Shown in pieces: positions 44,026-54,469 of a DNA stretch of 64,000 nucleotides. A model generated the notes under the pieces. That model was not told the DNA's origin and did no database searches. It was given only the letters and a program-made list of their open reading frames with translations. Within the stretch, counting starts at the first letter, position 1. Every line of letters begins with the position of its first letter. Source of the stretch: Vicia villosa (Eukaryota; Streptophyta; Magnoliopsida; Fabales; Fabaceae); assembly GCF_029867415.1 (NCBI RefSeq), contig NC_081183.1:111761061-111825060 (forward strand), read 5' to 3'. The translations under genes and the position numbers were made by a program.

Positions 44026-44047
44026 AAGAAGATTGAACAGGGGCAGC
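44026..44047 (+). other. Polypurine tract of element B
   Basis: The purine-rich AAGAAGATTGAACAGGGGC lies directly before the 3' LTR start TGTCATACCC. Confidence 0.65.
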
Positions 44048-45704
44048 TGTCATACCCAAAATTTTCCCGATCAATTCTCGTCTAATAATTTATCAAAGGT
44101 ATTAATATTAAGAGTTATGGAGTTTAACATATCTATTATTAAACCCACGCTCTTATAAAACTATTTTTATTGGGGTTTAATTAGCAGGTATTTTGGGCCA
44201 AAAACCAGTCAGTTCATTTATCTTATCATAAGGGTTTTTATTAAATATTATTAGTGACCCTTATTAGAATTTTAGTATTATTAATTTTAATATTATTAGT
44301 ATTAGGTTTATTATTATTTAACTAATTCTTATTATTATTTTATTATTATTAAAAATGACAAAATTTATTGGGTTATTTCCCTTTTGGGATTTTTAACCTA
44401 ATTTCTAACATTATAAATAGGACCTTTGACAATCCTATTAGGGGATTTTTTTTCCAATTCACACACTGACAAACCTTTAGGGAAATTCTTTTTTCTACGC
44501 TTTTATTCCTACGCTTTTTTTCTACGCTTCTCTTCTCCCTCAAAGGGTTTGCCTTAGGGTTGTCTTGAACAACCCTAACGTTGACAAACCCTTTCCCCGT
44601 TTTCAAATCCCTCAACTCAAATTCAAACGCTTTTGGCCGATGATTAAACTATGAGGCCTCCCCTTTACTAAAAGGTTTACATCAAGGTTGTTTCGCTATC
44701 TGTTTTAATCAAACCAATTGATTACGATAGTTAGTGACAAAATTATTTTTGACGAACAAATTAAGGGTCAATTTGTTAACCGTTTTAGTCGAATTAATCG
44801 ATTACGATGGTTAACAATGAAGTGATTTTATCTACAAATCAAAGTTCAATTTGCTATTTGTTTTAACCGAATCAATTGGTTACGATGATTAGCAATTTTC
44901 ATAAATTTGTTATTCGTTTTAACCATTCTATTGGTTACGATGATTAGCATTTTTTAATCAATTTGTTATTACTTTTAATCGAATCTATTGATTATAAGGA
45001 GTAATTATAAACTAATAATTAAATAATTCTAAAATACATTCAATTTGCTAAAAGTGATAATCGAATCTATCGATTAGAATTGCCAGCAATTCTTAATAAT
45101 CTGTTAATTATGGTGATCAAACCTATTGATCATTGCTATTAATAATGCATACTTAAAATCAGGGTTGTACGCTCAATCTTGAAACACTTTTCAAAACCAC
45201 AAATATCAAACTACGGATTATCATCACTTCGATAAGGAAATTCAAAAAGCCTTCAAAAAACACTTCATATCAAAAGTCTAAGGCGTACAACCCTTCCCCA
45301 AACTACGTAGACTCTGATCCTCCCTAAGGAGGTACGTAGGCACTTGGGTAACCAAGGCGAGTCCCCCTCCCAAAAAAAAGGGGTTTCTGACTGTTGTTGT
45401 CTCGATCTGACAATGGTCGGTCTCCCATAAAAAAAAAGGTTTTCACTACATGTGGTCACATGGTTTTTGCCCTTTTCGCCAAAGGCATTTTTTTTATTAG
45501 TCAACAATTGTCGAAACCCTTTTATAAAACCTAAAGACTAAATGGGTCCCCTTGAGTACAAGGGAGGCAAAGGGTGCCTAACACCTTCCCTTTGCCTAAC
45601 TAACCTACTTGCCCAAATCTCTGTTTTTTTTAAGGGTTTCCCACTTTTCCCTAAAATGTGGGTGGCGGCTCGTTTAAACGTAAATTTTTAAGCAGGTTGC
45701 TACA
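44048..45704 (+). repeat. Element B 3' LTR
   Basis: An uninterrupted 1657-bp LTR from TGTCATACCC to GGTTGCTACA. It shows what the 5' LTR looked like before the SIRE-like insertion. It is followed by the CCTTC duplication. Confidence 0.95.
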
Positions 45705-46850
45705 CCTTCCCTTTGATAAAGGTGGTTTGGGAGCGAAAGATATTTTGGCCTTTAATCTAGCTCTTCTTAACAAGTGGAGGTGGAGAATCCTTCATGGGGA
45801 TTCGTCGCTTTGGCTTAATGTGTTGAGATCTAGGTATGGGGATTTAACAAGTCTTATTTACGGTGGAGGTTATGATAGTAAACGTTCTTCTTCTTCCTCT
45901 TCTTGGTGGAGAGACATTGTTGATATCGGCAAGAATTCTTTCAAGGATCCTATTGTTAGTTGTTGTCGGTTTGAGGTGTCTAATGGTTTCTCTTCTCCTT
46001 TTTGGGAGGCTTCTTGGTTGGAAGGTGATCCGTTGAGGTTTGTTTACCCGAAACTTTATGTCTTGTCGCTACTGAAAGGAGTTTCGATTGGTGCTATGGG
46101 TGGTTGGATAGATGGTAAGTGGCGGTGGAGGGATCTTGGTATCTCCGAGGCGCGTTTAGTGGAGGGAGGGTGTTTGGATAAATTCTTGTCGCTTCGGGAC
46201 CACTTGGAGCTCTCTTTGGTTCCAAATGGTGTGGTAGAGAGGGAGGGGAGTTTTCGGTGGCGTCGTGTTATGAATTTTACGCGAAAGACTTTATTCCTTT
46301 TGGTCCTCTTAACAAGTTTGATAAGGCGTATCAGTTTTTGTGGAAGGCGAAAGTGCCTTTCAAAATTAAGGCCTTTGGTTGGAGACTTTTCCAAGATAGA
46401 ATCCCGTCTAAGGAGCTTTTGGTACATAGAGGTATTACTTTTCCTATAGAAAAAAGTAGATGTATATTTTGTGATTATGGGATGGAGAACACGAATCATT
46501 TATTTTTTGGGTGTAGAGTGGTAAAGCGTATTTGGAGAGGTATCGCTCTTTGGGTGGGTAAAGGGATGGACACGGAGGATGAGTGTCTCTCAAATTTTAT
46601 GTATTGACATTCTTTATTTTGGGAGCAAAAGGCGAAAAAAGGTAAACTAGATGTGGTTTGGCTCGCTACGACTTGGACCTTGTGGTTGACAAGGAATGGT
46701 GTTTGTTTTCGGGAGGATAGTTGGAGTGTGGACGATATTCTTTGGAACATTAAGAATTTAGCTTGGAAATGGTCTTTTTGCGGGAAAATTACACATGCCA
46801 ATTACTCTTTTTATGAGTTTAGTAGAGATCCTATTCTATTTCTCTCATAA
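45705..46850 (+). pseudogene. LINE ORF2, C-terminal part with zf-RVT domain
   Basis: The sequence resumes directly after element B with LPFDKGGLGAKDILAFNLAL, a region conserved after the RT in plant LINEs, then a Trp-rich stretch. The frame changes near 46290. The zf-RVT domain follows (FKIKAFGWRLFQDRIPSKELL, then CIFCDYGMENTNHLFFGC), a likely zinc-binding module at the end of plant LINE ORF2. A TGA at 46605 interrupts the last stretch, which continues in another frame (LATTWTLWLTRNGVCF) to a final stop at 46850. Together with 3961-6507 it makes a full-length but dead ORF2. Confidence 0.9.
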
Positions 46851-46968
46851 TTGTATTTGGAGTGTAATTTTCTTTCTCTTTTATGGGGTAGTTTTTATTT
46901 TTTCCTTCCCCTTTGTAAAAAGGTTTGGAGAACCCTTAGTTCTCCTCTTTATATAATCTCTTGCTTTC

Positions 46969-47002
<34 letters not shown>

Positions 47003-47019
47003 TATATAAAATAATATAT
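45705..47019 (+). mobile_element. L1-type LINE, 3' part
   Basis: Continuation of the LINE cut at 6507, comprising the ORF2 C-terminus, a short 3' UTR and an AT-repeat tail (TA run at 46972-47000). The 17-bp flanking duplication follows at 47020. Confidence 0.9.
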
Positions 47020-47036
47020 TATATTATTATAAATAT

Positions 47037-47173
47037 TAAAAACTTTTCCGGGTTAAACTCATTCAACAACTTTCTATCTATTTAAAAATTTCCAGGTGAA
47101 ATTCAGCTTGCAATCTTCTGTCTATTCTGCTTTGAACATCCTGCTCTGCTCTGCTCTGCTCTGACACACATTT
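47037..47173 (+). other. Probable continuation of the CACTA element
   Basis: By the nesting logic this stretch is the CACTA sequence flanking the LINE. It has a (CTCTG)n-like run near 47143-47162. No CACTA-specific motif is visible here, so the assignment rests on the LINE duplication alone. Confidence 0.35.
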
Positions 47174-47178
47174 ATACC
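47174..47178. repeat. Target-site duplication ATACC of the Tat element (left)
   Basis: ATACC recurs at 58830-58834 right after the other LTR. Confidence 0.88.
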
Positions 47179-47591
47179 TAATCTTACCGAGCAGATCAGA
47201 TGGCCAGCAACAATGAAGGCTTGAAGTTCCGAGCGGTTGAGAGGGGAAAAAGGTGTTGTACCTGCAAGGCACTCCAATGCCAAAGTAAGTATGTATTCCA
47301 CAAGGTACAACAAAGAAAGAGAGTTTTGGGGGTAAGAAAAAGGTTACCTTGCCCTCTGTATGTAGAGGGCTATTTATAGGATGTTTTTGGAACGGATTAG
47401 ACTCCTCCTTCTAGGGCAGATATTTAGGAGACGCGTGGACTGGTTGTTTACCGAGCACGAGGGGTCCTCGTGGTCGGTTACTTGGCAAGTTTGCCCGGTC
47501 TAATCGGATGGAAATCACCACGCGTGATCTGAAGTGTGTTGGGCCGAAGGCGGGAATGGCCCAATTGATTGTATTGGGCCGGTCCAGAATA
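47179..47591 (-). repeat. Tat element 3' LTR (left on the plus strand)
   Basis: 413 bp, same length as the right copy. The plus-strand ends read TAATCTTACC..CCAGAATA, where the partner has TGATCTTACC..CCAGAACA, so both ends have lost the canonical TG/CA. It contains GGCTATTTATAGGATG, a TATA box on the minus strand. Confidence 0.92.
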
Positions 47592-47610
47592 GGAGCCCCC
47601 AAGTCGTTGC
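47592..47610 (-). other. Polypurine tract of the Tat element
   Basis: The minus strand reads GCAACGACTTGGGGGCTCC immediately before the 3' LTR. Confidence 0.6.
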
Positions 47611-47884
47611 TTCCGGTCAGAGGAGAGACGACTTATATGAAATTGACCCGGGGATCTTTCTGGGATCCGACCCTAAGATATTCGAGGGAGGTAGGTCGTT
47701 CGTTTCCGGGGAGAAGAAGGGTTAGGTCGGGAGTAGGGAAGCGTGTCGTTTACGAAAAGTTGGTAAGTGGGAGTGTCTCATTTAATGCAAAATGATGGCT
47801 ACTCAATTACCTAGGTTGTAGGATTAATGATGACTATCCCTCTGCACAGTCTGGCACGTGCGGCACGTGTGGGGACTTAGGTAG

Positions 47885-47896
47885 CCTATAAATAGA
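47885..47896 (+). promoter_or_regulatory. TATA box of the antisense gene
   Basis: CCTATAAATAGA on the plus strand, about 120 bases upstream of a good splice donor and pointing into the antisense ORF. Confidence 0.65.
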
Positions 47897-48016
47897 GAAA
47901 AACCCTCATTTTTCCAAACTTTTCAAATTCATTTGCTTCGTTCTCCCTCCGTCGACTCTTTTCTCTTGCAGTGGTGTTTGTTACAGATTTTTCAACTCTT
48001 CATCAAAATCGTAACT

Positions 48017-48474
48017 GTAAGTTTAACCTGTGATCTCTGCTTTCTGCATTTTCATGCTTTGATCTTTATTTAGACTTGACTGCATGCGGTTAGGGTAAGC
48101 TTTTAGGAAGATTTTTTGATGAACATAGATGATGAATGTGGTGGCATACTGCGGAGATAGGAGGTTTCTCCGTCGTCCATGAGTGTGTTTTGTTGCATTT
48201 ATCTTTAGATTCTGGCTTTCCGTATTGTTGATAAGCGTTTGATTATGCTTTTTAGTGTTTTTTCTTCGTGCTCTTGCGTCATAGTTAGAGGTCCTGCGTT
48301 TTTGCCCTTTTCCCGGGCGCGAGTTTCTTCTGGCTCAGTATTTGTGGTTATGGGGGAGGCAAGGACGCAGTTCTTCTGGTCTCTGGGCCGTAGGCGTGCC
48401 CTTTCACTCTGGACGATGGTGGAAGGGTGGATTTGATTTAATTGTCGAATTCACTGTTTTCCCCTGTGTTTCAG
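48017..48474 (+). other. Probable leader intron of the antisense gene
   Basis: The donor ACT|GTAAGTTT at 48017 and acceptor TGTTTCAG at 48474 frame a T-rich 458-bp segment directly before the start codon at 48482. Promoter, short untranslated exon, intron and coding exon form a regular plant gene layout. Confidence 0.65.
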
Positions 48475-49695
48475 GTGAAAAATGGCCGAAGAGACTCGCC
48501 CGACGGCATCAGACTCGTCGTCTTAAAACTCCTCCAGCCCGGCAGGAGGTGCCCCGATCGGCTTGGGTTCACCCAGAGGCGTTGGACGTCAAGAGTTTCT
48601 TTGTGGATGATGACTCGGATGTTTTTACGGAGGTCGGGGATGGATGGCCGGTACTGATCCCGGCCGAAGGAGATCGTATCTGCGACGTGTACACTCCTGA
48701 TCTGCTTCCTATGTATGAGGTCGTATTCCGGGATATGGGATTTCGGGCCCCCTTCACTGAGTTCCAGATCGGCGTTCTTAACCACTTGGAGGTAGCCCCT
48801 TGTCAGCTTCATCCTAACTCGATTTCCTTCATCCGGGCGTTTGAGTTGGTATGTGCTCATTTGAAGATAGGGCCACTATCCCTCTATTCTTTTACATATT
48901 CTGTGTACACCGCACGGTGCGAGAAGGTCGCTTTGGTTGGGTATCTTTAAAGAAGTCTAAGAAGATATTCAAATCTTACTCTGATTCCCTGAAGCACTTT
49001 AAACCTCGTTTATTCTTCATTCGTCCTCAGTCTCAAGAGGCCCGAGATAGCGTCTTTGCTCGGGTACCGACCTTGGACGTCCATGGTCGTCCTGTGCTTA
49101 ACGATATCGGGGAGCCAGTCACCTCGCGTCGGCATCGCTTTAGGTTCTTTTGGTCCCGTGATCATTTCGAGGGGGTTTTACCTCTCTGGGTATTTGCCCC
49201 TTTGCTTTTTATGCCATATTTGTTCCGCTTTTTATTGTTTTTCATAGTTTTTTGATAGTGATTTTCTTGATGGACTGGCCTCTTATGCTTTTTTCTTTTT
49301 CTTTGCAGAGGCTATGGATCGGGCACGTCATGACCGAATGCTTAGGCAGGCGAGCCAGCTGAAGGGGATTGTAAAGAGGAGTGCTGGTCCTCGGTTGGCG
49401 GCTGTGCAAAGATCCCCGGTTGCGGGTTCAGGTGCTTCTTCCTCCTCTGCTGGCCTCGCTGGTTCCCCTTCTAGGACTCCGGATCAAGGTGAATCCTTGA
49501 GGCCAGTTACGGTGCTTCCTTCTCCTCTCCGCCCAGAGCCTGATCCGGACGCCCTGGTCTGCCGCAAGCGCCAGAGAACCGAAGCCGTGGATCTTACTCA
49601 GGATGAGGCTGTTGACATTTTTACCATTCCTTCGTATTTTCTTCAGCCCAGATTCTTCGAGGGTGGTCCTTCCTTGACTATTCCGCGTGCTGAAT

Positions 49696-49700
49696 CTTTG
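49696..49700. repeat. Target-site duplication CTTTG of solo LTR 3 (left)
   Basis: CTTTG before TGTAGCAACC recurs at 51972-51976. The antisense ORF continues on both sides. Confidence 0.9.
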
Positions 49701-51971
49701 TGTAGCAACCTGCCCTAAAAATTAAATTATTTTAGAGTCGCCGCCTATTCTACCAGGGCGAATAGGAAACCCTACGCAGTTAAGAGATCGAGGTAAGATT
49801 ATTATAAATAGGTCGAGGGAAGGTGTTAGGCACCCTCAACCCTTTCCTAAGGTTTTATTGAAGATAAGGTTTATGGCTAAATTTATTAAGGTTAATAGCT
49901 AAGGAAATGAAAAAGGGTGAACGGCAAGATTCGAACCTGATTAGGATTTTGGGGAAGGGGACTCGCCTTGTTGCCAAGTGCCTACGTATCTCCTTATGGA
50001 GAATTAGAGTCAACGTAGTTCGGGGAAGGGTTGTACGCCTTTGAATTTGATGTGATATGGTTTTAAGGCTTTTTGAATGGCCTATCGTAGAAATTATGAT
50101 TTGAAAGGCATTTTGAGTTCCCTGATTGAAAGGGATGAAACTCCGTAGTTTGATTTGATGTATTTTAATATTTGGGCGTACAACCCTGATTTAATATGTT
50201 TTCGTTAGGTGCGATGATCAATAGATTTGATCATTATAATTAACGAATTATCTGAGGTATTGCTGGTTATTCTGATCGATAGATTCAATCATCACAGACA
50301 GCAAATGAGGTATATTTTAATCTTGTAATTAAATTATGAGTTTTATCATTGACTCTCATGACCAATAGGTTCATTTATTACATGACAACGAATTCATTTA
50401 TTTAATTTTATTACTTTATCTCTCGCCAATGCGACTAATGGATTTAGTCGGATCGAGGAGAGAATTAGATAAGTTTTAATTAAATTAGAGTTTATAAATT
50501 AATTCGATTTAATTTATTTCTCGCCAATGCGACTAATAGATATAGTCGAATCGAGGAGAAAATTAATTAAGGGTTAATGTTTTTGCCAAATGGGCAGTAG
50601 GATTGGGCAAACCCTAATTGATAACAATCTTCTAAATTTTTTTTTTATGATTTATAATTAAAGTTAGATTAATTAAAACGAGATAATCGAAATAAGCGGG
50701 AAAATAATTCTAGATAATTATAGCCCCTATTCCTAGTTTAATTTTTAATCCTAAATAAATTAACCAAATCTAAATATAATTAAACCCAATTCAAATAGTT
50801 AAATAACAAAAATAATGTAAAAATTACATTGAAAAACCTGGCAGTCATCCGGTGTAGCACGTTCTCGAGGATCTATGGCGATCCTTCAGGTTTTGATGCC
50901 TTGGATCTGGATTGATGGGAATCGTATGGTCCAGATTAAAGGATTGTCGTGGGTGTGCGTGGGATCGCACGCATTGGATTTACAAGCACCTATTAACAAG
51001 TGAATAATGCACAAAAAATAATTGTCCGAGACAAGTCTCGAACCGTCTCTCTCACGCATGGGGATCCAAGCCAGTATCCACTGAAGCACACTCATCTTGT
51101 TGTTAAAAATACGTTTGCAAACTATAATATATGAAAAACTAACGAACCAGAATTCAAAACGTGAAGTGCGCGGACACTGTTCCTCACCGTCTTCCTCGTT
51201 TTTCCTCATTCCTGCAGATTTCATACTCGCATACCATGGCAAATAAATGTAAAAGAAATACATGGTTCGATTGTAAATTGTATTACAAACACGATAATGG
51301 CTTTAGTTTGGTCTAATTTTACTTGTTTTGAGAAACCCCAATTTAGAGCTTGGATAACCTATCAATGGTGAAACACCACACTTGCATTCAAACTTAAATT
51401 AAATTGCCCAGAAACGATCTAAACATCATACCATACAACAATATGAAATCAAAAGGTGTTTACACATGGTGAATCTATGAAAACGAACACGAATTTTATT
51501 AGAGAAAATCGTGGTGAATATTGGTGTGTTCTTGATGCCCTAAGCTTGGGAATTGATTGGAATAGCTTCAGAAGACTCTTAGGAACGTATTTAAATCCTC
51601 AAATCCTCTGGAAAGTGGTTGCAAAATAGAATTCGAATTGGCCTTTTTCTTGAATTTTCTTGAATATATGTACACTCGGTTTTGGTTCCAAGAGGCAGAA
51701 AAAAACCTCCCCTTGCTTCTGACTTCTCTTGGGTACTTATAGTCATTGTCCGAGCAAACTTTGGTATTGAACCTTGACCTTTGACATGGAGATGTCTTGA
51801 AACATAATGAACCATGGGGAACTTCATTAGAGACCTTATTTTGTTAATTTCTTCAGGAGAGTACCAAACCTTAAACATAGGAGATCCTTTCTTAAGAGAA
51901 TGCCTTGATGAAACCCTTGAGTTTTGAATCATTGTGGATGGGATGAGATGGGAAAATTTTGGGGTATGACA
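49701..51971 (-). mobile_element. Solo LTR 3 (2.3 kb, relative of element B LTR, reverse orientation)
   Basis: On the minus strand it starts TGTCATACCCCAAAATTTTCCC and ends GGTTGCTACA, the same ends as the element B LTRs, and it also has the hairpin array (50215-50548). It is 0.6 kb longer than those LTRs, so it is a related subfamily. There is no internal region. No supported gene; the minus-strand frames 51591-52082 and 50886-51263 lack domains. Confidence 0.87.
50215..50548 (-). repeat. 19-nt hairpin array in solo LTR 3
   Basis: Four units with the 7-5-7 design of element B: TGATCAATAGATTTGATCA at 50215, TGATCGATAGATTCAATCA at 50273, CGACTAATGGATTTAGTCG at 50432 and CGACTAATAGATATAGTCG at 50530. 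The loop stays close to TAGAT while the arms change together. Confidence 0.83.
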
Positions 51972-52606
51972 CTTTGCATATTGAGGGCTTGGATCCTTCT
52001 GTTCATCAAAGGTTCCTCGTTCAGGATGCTTCGGCCGTGGTTCGTCTTTTGGAAATGGCCATTCTTTATGCTCGCTCGGCACCTTTGTCAGCGGAAGCAG
52101 CGAAGTTGCTTCAGGAGCAAGTCAAGATGAGTGCCTCTGCCTCGGAGAAGAAGGACCGATTGCTAAAGGAGCAGGGTGAGGAACTGGACGCGGTAAAGGC
52201 TCGGCTGAACCAAAAGGAGGCTGCTCTGATGGTCATGCAAGGTCAATACACCTTGCTCTCCAGGACTTTGTATGGAACAATGTTGTCTTCTTCGGTTAGG
52301 GAGGCCTCTCTTCGCCGTTCTCAGGCTCCTGTTGAGGATGAGTCGGAAGAGGAGAGGGCTCTTTTAACTAGGGCAGACTTAATTCAATATATCAGAGTCT
52401 TGGGGGGTGACTGTGTGGCGGCTGCCGAGGATACCTAGAACTCCACTGTGGCTCAACTTAAATTGAAGAATCCAAGGGTGGAGTTGGTGAACGAAGGTAC
52501 CGGGCCTTACCACCGTGTGGAGGGCGACCAGATTGTTTCTCCGGCCTTCGGGGAGGAGCCCGTGACGCAGGGAGCCGAGGATGTCCAAGTCGAGGAAGGT
52601 GTTTGA

Positions 52607-52910
52607 AGATTTTCTTTGTCTAAGTGTGGGGCCTGCGTGCCCGTATTTTGTAATGTTGTTTTTCTGGGGGGTATGCCCCCCATTTTGATTCTGTATGCAC
52701 ATTTACCAGCTCGGCCTAGATGGCCGTAGTTGGGCACACTTTCGGGCTTTTTTCCTGTTTTTATTTAACGTACTTAGTTTTTAACGCTTATGTTATTTTC
52801 TTTGGAATTTGTGTGCATGCGTTATGTGTTTTTGGGAAACGTGTTATTGGTTCCCAACGTATTTTTTCTTTAAATGCTTTGTTTACTTCCCGATGTTGTT
52901 GTTCCCCTGC
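52607..52910 (+). other. Spacer between antisense ORF and small downstream ORF
   Basis: Non-coding. Contains GGGGGGTATGCCCCCC near 52666, a strong hairpin followed by a T-rich stretch, and a T-rich region up to the TATA box at 52915. Confidence 0.6.
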
Positions 52911-52914
52911 TTTC

Positions 52915-52924
52915 TATATAAAAG
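52915..52924 (+). promoter_or_regulatory. TATA box upstream of small plus-strand ORF
   Basis: TATATAAAAG lies about 40 bases before the ATG at 52964. Confidence 0.5.
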
Positions 52925-52963
52925 GAGGTCTTATGGACCTCTCTTTCTACATTTCTCGCAAGG

Positions 52964-53173
52964 ATGGGTGGAGCTAACAGGAAGAAGGTATTCTCAACCT
53001 CGTGTTCTCGTGGAGTAAGAAAGGTGAAGGAGAAGAAACAGGCTTCGACCGGCTCTGCTTCTCGCTCTCGTGGTTCTTTGAGTTCAGATGCTCGTGCTCA
53101 GGAGACTAATGTGAGAGTTGTGGTTGACGTGGATGGTTCCGAGACCGAGTGGGATGAAGATTGGTATCAGTAA
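52964..53173 (+). CDS. Small ORF of unknown function in the Tat element
   Basis: 69 codons opening MGGANRKKVF, with a basic Ser-rich N-terminal half (KVKEKKQAS, SASRSRGS) and an acidic end (DVDGSETEWDEDWYQ). A TATA box precedes it, and GATGAATAAAAACACC near 53247 downstream looks like a polyadenylation signal. It lies on the plus strand between the end of pol (minus strand) and the end of the antisense ORF, so it could be a second antisense gene or the 3' exon of the first. A short upstream ATG at 52933 is out of frame. I recognise no family. Existence as a gene is moderately likely only. Confidence 0.4.
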   Translation: MGGANRKKVFSTSCSRGVRKVKEKKQASTGSASRSRGSLSSDARAQETNVRVVVDVDGSETEWDEDWYQ

Positions 53174-53599
53174 GTTCACTCGGAGGAATTTGCCACTCGG
53201 GAGGAATGAAGTGTTTTCTTTTCACTTGGTTTTTGTAATTTTCATGAACGATGAATAAAAACACCGTTGTTGTTCTTTTTTGTGTGTTTATTTTGCATTT
53301 AATAGAGATTTGCTCGATTTATAATGTACTGATCGCCCGGTGTGTGGAACTGTAGTCGATTGCCGGGGACATGTGCCTGGCATATGGTGAGTCTCGGATT
53401 TCGTTGTATTGAGCTCCGGGGCTCATGGCGTGAACGGTCCCTTCGCGAGCGGGGCGTTCTGCCGTCATGGTACGTGCTTACGATGGGGATGCTCTGTATT
53501 TAGGGCCCCTCTAAGAACAAAGAGTCTGCTCGATTAAGAGAGCAGGCTCCCGTTGTTTTGTTTCAGTCAGAGGTGCTCGGCTCGTACCGGGCCGCACCT

Positions 53600-53935
53600 T
53601 TTTAGCTGTAGTATTGTTTGAGTTTCTCAGCATTCTAGGGTCGAGCGAGTTCTTCTCCTTGCAAGTTCTGCAGGTAGTATGCCCCATTTTCTGTTCTCGC
53701 TCGGACACGATAGGGGCCTTCCCAATTCGCGGCCAGTTTGCCTTCTCGGGAATCTTTGTGGTTTCTTTTCAGTACTAGGCTGTCTATTTTAAATTCCCGT
53801 TTTATGACCTTAACGTCATGTCTTAGGGCGATTTTTTGCTTAAGTGAAGCTTCACGTAGAGAGGCCCCATTGCGAATTTCTTCGACTAGGTCGAGCTCTT
53901 CCCTGATTGCTTCGATGTTACCCTCTGTCTGTGAA
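53600..53935 (-). pseudogene. Integrase C-terminal part of the Tat element
   Basis: Reading the minus strand, this codes for REELDLVEEIRNGASLREAS, VIKREFKIDSLVLKRN, GKLAANWEGPYRV and ARPWNAEKLKQYYS, the usual end of Tat-type integrase. It is joined near 53935 directly to the D-containing half of the core; the stretch with the catalytic Glu is missing. A short direct repeat GTCTGTGAA flanks the join, suggesting a microhomology deletion. Confidence 0.8.
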
Positions 53936-54274
53936 GCGTCTGTCTGTGAACTGGGTGCCGTTGTCGATGATGATAGCTAATGGTACTCCGAACCGGGCGA
54001 GGATATTTCTTTTGTAGAAGCGGAGTACAATCAAGGATGTGATTTTGGCCAGTGGCTCGGCCTCGATCCACTTGGTAAAATAGTCGACCGCGACTATGAG
54101 ATACTTGTTCTGATTGCTTCCGGTCACGAACGGTCCGAGGAGATCCATCCCCCACCACGCAAATGGCCAGGGAGATGATAAGGACTTAAGCTCGTTGGGG
54201 GGTGCGAGGTGCATGTCCGCGAAACGTTGGCATTTGTCACATTTCTTAACGTATTCTTTGGCGTCTTCTTGCAT
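53918..54274 (-). pseudogene. Integrase N-terminal and partial catalytic core of the Tat element
   Basis: Contains the CDKCQR half of the zinc-binding domain, then GMDLLGPF (first catalytic Asp region) and IIDNGTQFTD (second Asp region). The third residue, Glu, of the DDE triad falls in the deleted part. Integrase activity is therefore lost. Confidence 0.85.
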
Positions 54275-54469
54275 CGTCGGCTAATAGTAGCCTTCTCGGA
54301 GAGCCTTCCGAGGGAGTGATCTTCCTCCTAGATGTTGGGAATTGATTCCTTCATGTATTTCTCGGAGTATGTGGGGGACTGTGCCCTCGTCTTTACATTT
54401 GAGGAGAGGTATGGAAAATTCTCGCCGGTAGAGGCGATTTTCGACTAAGACGTACAAGCAGGCTCGTCT

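Larger units (their letters stand above)
6508..45704 (+). mobile_element. Element B: non-coding LTR retrotransposon (Ty3/gypsy-like, Tat/Ogre-related), heavily nested
   Basis: The element runs from TGTGATACCC to GGTTGCTACA with a 5-bp target duplication. The 5' LTR (6508-6722 plus 21928-23370, 1658 bp) and 3' LTR (44048-45704, 1657 bp) match along their full length with modest divergence. Once the nested insertions are subtracted, the interior is only about 7 kb and has no gag, protease, RT or integrase frame. It holds a primer-binding site, tandem arrays and a polypurine tract. It is therefore a large non-autonomous (LARD-like) element that would need proteins from a relative. Primer site and LTR ends suggest the Tat/Ogre branch, by inference. 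Confidence 0.88.
48482..52606 (+). pseudogene. Antisense ORF of the Tat element (PF04195-like 'putative gypsy type transposon' protein), broken
   Basis: A plus-strand gene opposite to gag-pol. The ATG at 48482 opens MAEETRPTASDSSS and then meets an in-frame TAA; the conserved part continues in another frame. Residues coded at 48590-48880 (SFFVDDDSD, FRAPFTEFQIGVLNHLEVAP, SISFIRAFELVC) match the domain annotated as 'putative gypsy type transposon'. The next block (48940-49190) has KKIFKSYSDSLKHFKPRLFF and RHRFRFFWSRD. A probable intron spans 49190-49308 (acceptor CTTTGCAG). A Ser/Pro-rich, basic exon follows to 49700, where a reverse solo LTR is inserted. After 51977 the frame resumes with a coiled-coil tail (SAEAAKLLQEQVKMSAS) up to a TAG at 52436; readable codons run on to 52606. 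Function unknown. Confidence 0.78.

Noticed and set aside
43730..44158. A 142-codon frame before the element B 3' LTR
   Set aside because: It runs through the polypurine tract into the LTR and has no domain.
51591..52082. A 163-codon minus-strand frame spanning the end of solo LTR 3
   Set aside because: It crosses the LTR border and antisense ORF; no family recognised.
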